Source of the DNA: Chloroflexota bacterium
GTDB lineage: Bacteria > Chloroflexota > Limnocylindria > QHBO01
Length of the DNA stretch: 6,882 bases
Direction of reading: 5' to 3'
Assembly (NCBI GenBank): GCA_005882055.1
Contig: VBGQ01000048.1
Coordinates: forward strand, 5,573 to 12,454
Both the position numbers and the translations under genes were made by a program. Under the pieces are notes generated by a model. The model ran no database searches, was not told the DNA's origin, and worked only from the letters and a program-made list of their open reading frames with translations. Below, piece by piece: positions 1-6,158 of this stretch (positions are counted from its first letter, which is position 1; each line of letters begins with the position of its first letter).

Positions 1-1
1 G

Positions 2-39
2 CCGCGACGGGCGTCGCGGGAGAGGCGGCGCACGCCGCC
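2..39 (-). terminator. Two adjacent GC-rich hairpins downstream of the CAP gene
   Basis: Two perfect inverted repeats sit one after the other. The first pairs positions 2-8 with 13-19 around a 4-base loop. The second pairs 24-29 with 34-39 around a 4-base loop. They begin 22 bases beyond the stop codon of the minus-strand CAP gene, where a transcription terminator would be expected. Neither is followed by a T-run on the minus strand, so intrinsic termination of the classical type is not shown. They could instead protect the 3' end of the mRNA or act on a gene outside the window. The pairing is seen directly; the terminator role is inferred. Confidence 0.4.
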
Positions 40-61
40 ATCGGTCAATGCCGAACGACGG

Positions 62-1029
62 TCAGTGCAGGACCACGCTGCTCGACGCCTGCACCCAATA
101 GCCCGCCCAGACGCCATTGCTGATCAGGTACCAGGTCCCGCTGTGCCCGGCGATGAGCGCTCGCCTGCTGCCCGATGCCGAGGAAGCGCGCGCGAGCGTG
201 TATGGCTTGCTGGCGAGGACTGTGCCGTTGCTCGCGAAGCGATAGCCAACGTGCTTGCCGGAGCCGAACGAGACGGTGCGCGTGGGGCTGAAGGCCTGGA
301 CCGTCGCCGTCTTGAAGGTCCAGCTGGTGAACGCCAGGCTCGCTCCGCCGGTGTCACGAATCGAGGAGCTCAGGCTGACCCGGTAGCTGTGTCCAAGGCC
401 CAGCCAGTGGGTGGGTCGCAGGGTCGCCTGCTTTGCGGTGGCGTCGTAGGTCACCGCGGCCGAGAGGATGGTGCCCGTCACCGCGTCTCGGAGCACGAAG
501 GTCGAGGCCGAGACGCCGCTCACCGCTTCGCTGAAGCGGGCCGACACCGCCGTCGCAGGCGAGACCCCGGTCGCTCCGGAGGCAGGCGATCGCCAGGTGA
601 CCGTGGGAGGTGGATTGCCTACCGGCCCGGTGGAGGTCGGGGCGCAGGTCTTGACGAAGACCATCACCGAGTACGTGCCCCCGCTGCTGGAGACCGACCA
701 GCTGCCACCCGCGACGTTGTAGTCGCCGACCATGATCGCGTGGTGACCCGGCGAGGCCCACCACTGATCGATTGTGCGCTGGTAGGAGTGGGTGGGATAG
801 CCCTTCTGGCCATCTGGCCACCGCGCTCGACGGCGATCTGGTCGACAGGTGTCGAAAGGCCAACCGGACCGAGCCCGACCGACGCGCGCTTGACATTGGT
901 CAGCGACACGAAGTCGCTGCCACCTGTGGCAAGGGTCGGACCGGCGGCCATGCCGAGCAGAAGCCCGACGCTGGCGATGACCGCCAGCGTGGTTCGGTGA
1001 TTGATGACGTTCGGTATGGCGCGCGGCAC
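62..1029 (-). pseudogene. Secreted CAP-superfamily (SCP-like) protein with Ig-like domain, internally deleted and frameshifted
   Basis: The gene starts at a GTG (1029-1027) with the strong ribosome site AGGGGAG 8 bases upstream. It begins with a signal peptide: a short positive N-terminus, a hydrophobic core around LAVIASVGLLLGMAAG, and likely cleavage near residues 34-35. The start of a CAP domain follows (FVSLTNVKRASVGLGPV ... VERGGQMA). Near 805-820 the frame is lost. The rest of the CAP domain resumes in another frame, beginning KGYPTHSYQRTIDQWW with SPGHHAIMVGDYN after it, and runs to a TGA at 62-64. Next come an SbsA-type bacterial Ig-like domain (about 311-613, ending in SWTFKT) and a C-terminal module of about 80 residues ending in GVWAGYWVQ. 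CAP proteins of this kind normally have roughly 35-45 residues, including conserved His/Glu positions, between the two CAP pieces. They are missing here, which implies a deletion whose length leaves remainder 1 when divided by 3. The intact product would be an exported, probably cell-surface or extracellular protein of unknown substrate. Whether this is true decay or an assembly error is undecided. Confidence 0.75.
805..820. repeat. 8-base tandem repeat at the CAP gene deletion junction
   Basis: The plus strand reads tctggcca twice in a row, at 805-812 and 813-820. This is exactly where the two halves of the CAP domain fall out of frame. A short direct repeat at a deletion endpoint is a usual mark of slippage or microhomology-mediated loss. 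An assembler collapsing a low-complexity stretch could leave the same trace. Confidence 0.6.
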
Positions 1030-1037
1030 GGATGGCT

Positions 1038-1044
1038 CTCCCCT
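1038..1044 (-). promoter_or_regulatory. Ribosome binding site of the CAP gene
   Basis: The minus strand reads AGGGGAG, 8 bases before the GTG at 1029-1027. It fixes this start over longer readings that run back to 1188 in the same frame, which would put an uncharacteristic proline-rich stretch ahead of the signal peptide. In the remaining 92-base gap before the glycosyltransferase I could not find a convincing -35/-10 pair. Confidence 0.65.
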
Positions 1045-1121
1045 GGGTTGGTTGGTGTTGGCTCGCCCGCGTGCGAACCGTACCGAGCCACCCAGCCCCG
1101 GCCCATGGCCAAATAGGCCCC

Positions 1122-2324
1122 CTACCGCCGGGGGCGGTCCGCCAGCCGGTCGACGACCTCCAGATAGCGACCGGCCTGGATGCTCCATGCATACGGCTCC
1201 GCCTGACGGCGCGCCTCCGCCGCCTGGCGGGCGGTGCCGGAGGGGTCGGCGGCCGATTCGCGGATCGCGACGCCGAGGGCCCGCGGGTCGCCGCCCGGGA
1301 CGTAGCGGATGGCGGCATCGCTGAAGTGGGCTCGGAAGGTGGCGAGGTCGCTGGCGATCACCGGGACCCCCATCGCCACCGCCTCGAGCAGCTTGGTGGA
1401 CAGGGAGTACTGCATGTACGGCTCCGGCAGCGAGGGCACGATCGCCAGGTCAGCGCCGGCCAGCAGGCCGGGCAGCTCCTCAAGGGGAGCGCGGCCGTGC
1501 AGCGCAACCCGCTCCCCGACCCCCAGCCGCTCGATCTCCTCCTCGATCTCGGGCCGATATGGGCCATCCCCGTACACGTCGAGGCGGGACTCCAGCTCAT
1601 CGCGCAATTGCGCGACCGCCTCGATCGCCACCGGCAGGCCGTAGATGCGTTGCAGGCTCGAGTGGTGCATCAGGCGCAGCTCACCGTCCTCCATGAACGG
1701 GCGCCGCGCGTGGCGCGCGGGGTCGAAGAGACGGTCGTCGGCGCTGTTCATGACGACGGTCACCTTGTCCGGCGACACGCCGCGAGCAAGCGAGAGCTCG
1801 CGCAGCGGGCCATGCACGGTGAGGATCGCGTCCGCCATGGCCGCCGATGCTCGCGTGAGGCCCCCGATCAGCGGTCGAAGCGGGCGCAGGGCGGGTGAGT
1901 GGAAGCGGTCCTCGAAGAAGGCGGGCATGTCCTCGTGCAGGTCCAGGATCAATGGGACCCCGGCCAGCTTGAGCGCGGACGCCGCGAAGGCGAGGAAGTC
2001 TGGGAGGGAGGCGACCTGGACGACCGCGTATCGCCGGCGCCGGTGCTCGCGGGTGAGGCGCAGGGTCGCCGCGCCCGTGAACGCGAGGTACTCGGCCAGG
2101 TGCCCGACGAAGCTCCCGAAGCGGCGTCGAACCGGCAGCCGCACGATGCGGAGCCCGTCCGCCAGCTCCTCTGCCGCCTGCCCGCGATCCCGCAACGCGA
2201 AGAGGTCGACTTCGTACCCGGCGGCGAGGAGCGCGTCTGCCTGGCGGCGAATCCGCGGGTCGGCTGGAACCGAGGCATGGACCACGATCGCGACGCGCCG
2301 CGGATGCGCGCCTGCGGTGGTCAA
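1122..2324 (-). CDS. Glycosyltransferase family 4 (GT-B fold)
   Basis: The 400-residue product is a GT-B retaining glycosyltransferase that should move a sugar from a nucleotide-sugar donor to a lipid-linked or growing surface glycan at the inner face of the membrane. The N-terminal Rossmann half starts VAIVVHASVPADPRIRRQA (about residues 11-29) and includes LDLHEDMPAFF (127-137). The C-terminal donor-binding half contains NSADDRLF (193-200), YGDGPYRPEI (251-260), HGRAPLEELPGLLAGADLAI (276-295) and KLLEAVAMGVPVIASD (311-326). This is the usual E-containing donor site, though the classical EX7E spacing is altered. No transmembrane segment is evident. I chose a TTG start (2324-2322) because it overlaps the mazG stop as TTGA, has AGGG 6 bases upstream, and puts the first beta strand at the right distance from the N-terminus. 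A GTG shortly downstream would cut into that strand. The stop is TAG. Donor and acceptor cannot be told from sequence. Confidence 0.9.
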   Translation of the reverse strand: MTTAGAHPRRVAIVVHASVPADPRIRRQADALLAAGYEVDLFALRDRGQAAEELADGLRIVRLPVRRRFGSFVGHLAEYLAFTGAATLRLTREHRRRRYAVVQVASLPDFLAFAASALKLAGVPLILDLHEDMPAFFEDRFHSPALRPLRPLIGGLTRASAAMADAILTVHGPLRELSLARGVSPDKVTVVMNSADDRLFDPARHARRPFMEDGELRLMHHSSLQRIYGLPVAIEAVAQLRDELESRLDVYGDGPYRPEIEEEIERLGVGERVALHGRAPLEELPGLLAGADLAIVPSLPEPYMQYSLSTKLLEAVAMGVPVIASDLATFRAHFSDAAIRYVPGGDPRALGVAIRESAADPSGTARQAAEARRQAEPYAWSIQAGRYLEVVDRLADRPRR

Positions 2325-3478
2325 CCCCGACCCTGGTGCTTGACCGCGTCCCAGAGCTCGTCCTTGCCCGCCAGGTCGAGCGCCGCGAGGTCCACGCCGC
2401 GACGGGCGGCCAGCTCCTCGACGCGGCCGTATCGCTCGATCCATCGTCGATTGGCCGTGCGCAGCGCCTCTTCCGGATCGAGCTTCATCCACCGCGCCAG
2501 GTTGACCACCGCGAACAGGAGGTCGCCCAGCTCGTGCAGTCGCGCGTCGCGCCCTTCGTCGCCGTGCAGCTCGCCGGCGGCGTGCAGCTCTTCGAGCTCC
2601 TCGCGCACCTTCTCCCAGACGCCCTCGATCGCCTCCCAGTCCCAGCCCATGGAGCTGGCGCGCTCCTGGATCTCCCGGCTGGCGGGGAGCGCCGGCAGGG
2701 CCCTGGCGATGCCGGTAAAGGCCGACGGGTCTCGGCCGGCGTCCGAACGCTCCGACGCCTTGATCGCCTCCCAGTTGCGAATCACCTCTTCGGCACTGCT
2801 CGCCTCGACGTCGCCAAAGACGTGCGGGTGGCGCCGCACGATCTTGGCGCCGAGAGTGCGGTACACGTCGACGAGGTCGAACGTCCCCTCCTCGGCCGCG
2901 AGCTGCGCGTGCAGCACGACCTGCAGGAAGAGGTCGCCGAGCTCCTCGGCGAGGTCCGCCGCGCCGCCGCGCTCGATGGCGTCGACGGTCTCGTAGGCCT
3001 CCTCGAGGACGAATGGGCGGAGGCTGGCGTGGGTCTGCTTGCGATCCCACGGGCAGCCGTCGGGGGCGCGCAAGCGCGCCGAGATGGCCGCCATCCCGTG
3101 CGGGGATGCGAGGTTCTCGACGAGCTCGAGAGGCGGCACGAACCAGTCGTCGGCGAACAGCATGCTGTCGGTCAGGTCACCAATGGTCACCACGCCTCCA
3201 TCCGCGAGGCGTCGCGCGGGATGCCCGGCCGGGTAGAGGCGCGCGAGGAGCCGGCTCGTCCCCGCCTCCCGATGGCGCCCCGGCAGCAGGGTGCGGGCAG
3301 GTTCGGGAGATACCGGCGGTGCATCGGTCTCGGCGCGAAGGAGGACGAGCGCCAACCCGGGATCGAAGGGGATCGACCCGAGGCGGTCGACGGCAACGAC
3401 CTGGACCCCGGCCCGCGGATCGAGGCCCGCCGATGCCAGCAGCGCGTCCAGTGCAGTGGCCGGCCCGCGAACCGGCAC
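2321..3478 (-). CDS. mazG: Nucleoside triphosphate pyrophosphohydrolase MazG with a half tetrapyrrole-methylase-like N-terminus
   Basis: MazG hydrolyses (d)NTPs to the monophosphate and pyrophosphate in the cytoplasm, cleaning the nucleotide pool. Residues about 128-385 hold two all-alpha MazG repeats. The first has LRAPDGCPWDRKQTHASL (136-153), the metal-binding EEAYE (159-163) and EELGDLFLQ (178-186), and RHPHVF (216-221). The second has VREELEEL (291-298) and HELGDLLFAVVNLAR (315-329). Residues 1-125 match the second half of the tetrapyrrole (SAM) methylase domain found fused to MazG in YabN-type proteins: an opening like the middle of that domain, then LYPAGHPARR and the linker WFVPPLE just before MazG. 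The first half with the SAM-binding glycine loop is absent. There is no room for it, because the GTG start lies 1 base after the PPIase stop. Methylase activity is therefore not expected. No clear ribosome site precedes the GTG, so translation is probably coupled to the PPIase. The stop overlaps the GT4 start. Confidence 0.92.
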   Translation of the reverse strand: MPVRGPATALDALLASAGLDPRAGVQVVAVDRLGSIPFDPGLALVLLRAETDAPPVSPEPARTLLPGRHREAGTSRLLARLYPAGHPARRLADGGVVTIGDLTDSMLFADDWFVPPLELVENLASPHGMAAISARLRAPDGCPWDRKQTHASLRPFVLEEAYETVDAIERGGAADLAEELGDLFLQVVLHAQLAAEEGTFDLVDVYRTLGAKIVRRHPHVFGDVEASSAEEVIRNWEAIKASERSDAGRDPSAFTGIARALPALPASREIQERASSMGWDWEAIEGVWEKVREELEELHAAGELHGDEGRDARLHELGDLLFAVVNLARWMKLDPEEALRTANRRWIERYGRVEELAARRGVDLAALDLAGKDELWDAVKHQGRG

Positions 3479-3479
3479 G

Positions 3480-5216
3480 TCAGCTACCGGTGGCCGCGGT
3501 CGACTCGAACTGCGGGTCGATCCAGAAGCCGAGGCGAGCCTTCAGCTTGTCGCGCCAGCGGGGATAGCCCGCGGATTTGAGTGACGACAGGCGATCCGCA
3601 TCGACGTACCGCTCGTCGGATGTGTCGAGCAGCTTGTAGATGTAGAGCGATCCATCGGTCGCCTTCACCGGTGGGCTGATCTGCCCGACCTTGGTGAGGG
3701 CGAAGATCGCGGTCTCGAGCTGCTGGTCCTTCTCGTACGGCGCCACCCATCCGATGTCGCCGCCCTTGTCCGCGGTCGCGTGGTCCACGCTCTCGCGTGC
3801 GGCGACCTTGGCGAACGAGGCCGGATCCTTCTTGAGCTCGGCTTCGATCGCGGACGCCTGCTCGTCCGCACTCGTCCGCTGCTCGAAGATCTGGATGACG
3901 TGGTAGCCGAACTGGGACTTCACCGGCTCGCTGATCTCGTTGAGCTTCAGCCGCTGGATCGCGGTCTTGAACTCGGGGACCACCTGCGCATTCGAGGGGT
4001 CGAGCCACCCCAGGTCGCCGCCCTGCGTGCTCGAGCCCGTATCGTCGCTGTCCGCGCTGGCGAGCGCCGTCCAGCTCGCGCCCGGCTTCAGCAGGGCGGC
4101 GCGGATCGCCTTGGCCTTGGCCAGCGCGGCTGCCCACTGCGCGGCCGTCGCTTTGGTCTGGTCGCTGGCCCCGGGCTGCGGCTGGACGAGGATGTGGCGG
4201 ACGCGCACGGTGGGGAGCGGGATCTGGGGATCCGACTGGATCTGGATCTGCGCGACGTCGCGCTGCTGCATGTACTTGGAGAGCACCTTGTCGCCGAAAT
4301 AGGTCTGGAACGCGTCCTTCAACAGCTCGTCGCGGATGTACGAGCGGTAGTCGCCATCGGTCGCCTTGACTGCCGAGAGCAGCGACTTGAACTGCGCATC
4401 GGGCGCGGCCTTGCGCACCTGGTTGACCTTGATCAGGGTGTAGTCGGTATCACCCTTGACCGGACCGATCAGGTCGCCGACCTTGCCGCCCTTGGCGGCG
4501 GTGAACAACGGGCCGTACGTGGGATCGCCGTCCTGGACCCAGCCGACGAGCCCGTTGAGCGCCTTGGTGGCCTGGTCCGCGCTCTTCTCCCTGGCGAGCG
4601 CGGCGAAGGCCTTGCCTCCCTTGACCTGAGCCAGGAGCGCCTTGGCCTGCGTCTCCGCCGCGGCCCACTGCGCGGTGGTTGGCTTGTCGTTCGGTCCCGC
4701 ACCAGCCGGCAGGGCGCTGACGGTGATGATCGACAGCTGCAGCTGGAACGGCAGCGTGGTGCGACCCGCAACCTCCTCGTCCACTGCCGCATCGCTGACG
4801 CTGATCCCGAGGCCCCCGCTCGCCGAGCGCATGAACATCCCGGTGGTCAGGGAGTCTGTGGCGACACCGTCGATCTGCTGGAGCGTCTGCTCGAGGAGGC
4901 TCACCTGCTGCTGGACCTGGTCGTTGCGGGCGCCGCCCTCGGAGGCCAGCAGGTCCGCGCGCTTGGCGTACAGCTCGGCGGTGATCACCGCGGTCCGCTG
5001 CGTGAGAGCGTCGCGATCGACCGACAGCCCGCCGACGTAGGCGACCTGGCGGAGGTGGCTGTCGTAGTAGGAGCTCCAGCTGGTCGCGCCGAAGATACCG
5101 ATGGCGATGGCGATCGCCACCGCAAAGCCGGCAACGATCAGCTGCTGGCTGCGGAGCTCATCCTGCCAGCGCGGCCGATGCTTGCGATCGAGGGTCGGGC
5201 GGTTCCGAAAGGCCAT
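3480..5216 (-). CDS. Membrane-anchored parvulin-type peptidyl-prolyl isomerase (SurA/PrsA-like)
   Basis: The 578-residue product has a short positive N-terminus and one membrane segment (about 26-46), with the rest outside. It should assist folding of exported proteins by cis-trans isomerising X-Pro bonds. An N-terminal chaperone-like helical region (about 60-150) is followed by three rotamase-like units. Unit 1 (about 155-270) contains GLVGWVQDGD and GPVKGDTDYTLIKV. Unit 2 (about 337-446) contains VRVRHILVQ, GGDLGWLDPSNAQVVPEF and EPVKSQFGYHVIQIFEQ. Unit 3 (about 465-532) contains GGDIGWVAPYEKDQQLETAI and SPPVKATDGSLYIYKLL. Only unit 2 keeps both histidines of the parvulin active site (His341, His439), so units 1 and 3 look structural or substrate-binding. 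The anchor lacks a lipobox cysteine, so it is a transmembrane rather than a lipid anchor. The ATG start has GGAG 10 bases upstream and a candidate promoter about 50 bases upstream. It is the first gene of the tight PPIase-mazG-GT4 cluster. Confidence 0.9.
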   Translation of the reverse strand: MAFRNRPTLDRKHRPRWQDELRSQQLIVAGFAVAIAIAIGIFGATSWSSYYDSHLRQVAYVGGLSVDRDALTQRTAVITAELYAKRADLLASEGGARNDQVQQQVSLLEQTLQQIDGVATDSLTTGMFMRSASGGLGISVSDAAVDEEVAGRTTLPFQLQLSIITVSALPAGAGPNDKPTTAQWAAAETQAKALLAQVKGGKAFAALAREKSADQATKALNGLVGWVQDGDPTYGPLFTAAKGGKVGDLIGPVKGDTDYTLIKVNQVRKAAPDAQFKSLLSAVKATDGDYRSYIRDELLKDAFQTYFGDKVLSKYMQQRDVAQIQIQSDPQIPLPTVRVRHILVQPQPGASDQTKATAAQWAAALAKAKAIRAALLKPGASWTALASADSDDTGSSTQGGDLGWLDPSNAQVVPEFKTAIQRLKLNEISEPVKSQFGYHVIQIFEQRTSADEQASAIEAELKKDPASFAKVAARESVDHATADKGGDIGWVAPYEKDQQLETAIFALTKVGQISPPVKATDGSLYIYKLLDTSDERYVDADRLSSLKSAGYPRWRDKLKARLGFWIDPQFESTAATGS

Positions 5217-5267
5217 GCACCAGGATCTCCGCAGCGCGGGAGAGAGGGTCGTCGAATGGGCGGCAGC

Positions 5268-5297
5268 ATGCTACCCGATGAGCTTGCACGGCGCCAA
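5268..5297 (-). promoter_or_regulatory. Candidate housekeeping-sigma promoter for the PPIase-mazG-GT4 cluster
   Basis: In the 105-base gap between the GT2 stop and the PPIase start, the minus strand reads TTGGCG (5292-5297) and, 18 bases on, TAGCAT (5268-5273). These resemble -35 and -10 boxes. Transcription would begin near 5261, leaving a leader of about 45 bases with the GGAG ribosome site. The -10 box lies within an 8-base palindrome (AGCATGCT on both strands, 5265-5272). The match is moderate and rests on position plus sequence alone. Confidence 0.4.
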
Positions 5298-5321
5298 CGA
5301 GGCGAGTCGCCCCAGAGCGGC

Positions 5322-6047
5322 TCAGCGGGAGCGGTCCTCGCGACCGAAGAATGGGAGCGTCGCCCAGCGCAGCGCGAGCACGCGAACCAAGGCTTCGCGG
5401 ACGATGCCACCGGTCATCTTGGAGCGGCCGGCCGTCCGCTCACGAAAGATGATGGGGATCTGCACGATGCGTGCGCCCCGCCGGTAGGCCCACCAGGTCG
5501 TCTCGATCTGAAATGCGTAACCGTTGGCCCCCATGTCCCGCAGCCGGATCGAGTCGAGCAGCTCGCGGCGCCAGGCCTTGAAGCCTCCCGTCAGATCGCG
5601 GTACGGGAGGAGCAGGAGCGTGCGCGCGAAGGTCGTGCCGCCACGGCTGATCAGGCGCCGGTACCACGGCCAGCCGACCGTCCCTCCACCGTGGACGTAG
5701 CGGGCCCCGATCGCCAGGTCAGCGCCCACCATCAGCGGCGCCAGCAGGCGGGGCAGGTCGCGCGGGTCGTGGGAGAAGTCCGCGTCCATCTGCACCACGG
5801 CATCGGTCTCGGGACGGTCGAGGACCCAGCGAAAGCCCGCTCGATAGGCTGGGCCGAGACCCTCCTTCGCAGACCGATGCAGGACCGCAACTCGCGGCTC
5901 GCGGGCCGCGATGGTGTCCGCCAGCTGGCCGGTCCCGTCGGGGGAGCCGTCGTCGACCACCAGCGCGTGGGCCTGCGGGAGTGCTTCGAGGATGGCGTCC
6001 AGCAGGCCTTCGAGGTTCTCGATCTCGTTGTAGGTTGGGAGCACCAC
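5322..6047 (-). CDS. Glycosyltransferase family 2, polyprenol-phosphate mannose synthase-like
   Basis: The product should transfer a sugar, typically mannose from GDP-mannose or glucose from UDP-glucose, onto a polyprenyl phosphate carrier on the cytoplasmic membrane face. The GT-A fold signatures are all present: VLPTYNEIENL (2-12), the nucleotide-binding DDGSPDGT (32-39), the metal-binding DADFSHDP (88-95), DLTGGFKAWRRELL (151-164), GYAFQIE (176-182) and FRERTAGRSKM (201-211). That order and spacing match DPM1-type enzymes of about 240 residues. There is no C-terminal GtrA-like membrane domain. The start is doubtful. The first standard start codon in frame is this GTG, but the first beta strand begins at least two residues earlier (VWVVLPTYNE), so the listed N-terminus is probably too short. 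The frame is open upstream to and past the dehydrogenase stop, with only CTG codons available. One of these, at 6158-6156, overlaps that stop as CTGA and would add 37 residues. Confidence 0.88.
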   Translation of the reverse strand: MVLPTYNEIENLEGLLDAILEALPQAHALVVDDGSPDGTGQLADTIAAREPRVAVLHRSAKEGLGPAYRAGFRWVLDRPETDAVVQMDADFSHDPRDLPRLLAPLMVGADLAIGARYVHGGGTVGWPWYRRLISRGGTTFARTLLLLPYRDLTGGFKAWRRELLDSIRLRDMGANGYAFQIETTWWAYRRGARIVQIPIIFRERTAGRSKMTGGIVREALVRVLALRWATLPFFGREDRSR

Positions 6048-6140
6048 CCAGACGCCGCGGCCAGCCGCCAGGCCAACCCGCGGCAGCTCCTCGGCCGGCC
6101 CGGGCTCAGCGGCCTGACCGCCGGAGCCCTGCGGCGGTCG

Positions 6141-6158
6141 GTCGCTCAGGTCGCTCAG
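6141..6158. repeat. 9-base tandem repeat across the dehydrogenase stop codon
   Basis: The plus strand reads gtcgctcag twice (6141-6149, 6150-6158). On the minus strand this is ctgagcgac twice, so two TGA codons 9 bases apart lie in the dehydrogenase frame. The first (6157-6155) ends that gene. The repeat also lies in the uncertain N-terminal region of the GT2 gene, where it would encode a repeated Leu-Ser-Asp. A 9-base expansion keeps both frames. Confidence 0.6.

Noticed and set aside
1077..1112. TTGGCC / TACGGT as a promoter for the CAP gene
   Set aside because: The spacing is 24 bases, too long for a housekeeping sigma factor promoter.
1124..1138. Hairpin accgcc-ggg-ggcggt at the end of the GT4 gene as a terminator
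   Set aside because: It lies within the last codons, has a 6-base stem and no T-run. GC-rich coding sequence easily produces this by chance.
2325..3050. Upstream extension of the GT4 reading frame
   Set aside because: The frame stays open for 242 more codons, but the residues are Arg/Ala/Gly-rich shadow of mazG. The GT fold begins just after the TTG at 2324.
2336..3580. 414-codon plus-strand open frame opposite mazG
   Set aside because: It is the mirror of mazG codon bias, with no recognisable motif. The minus-strand protein has clear MazG signatures.
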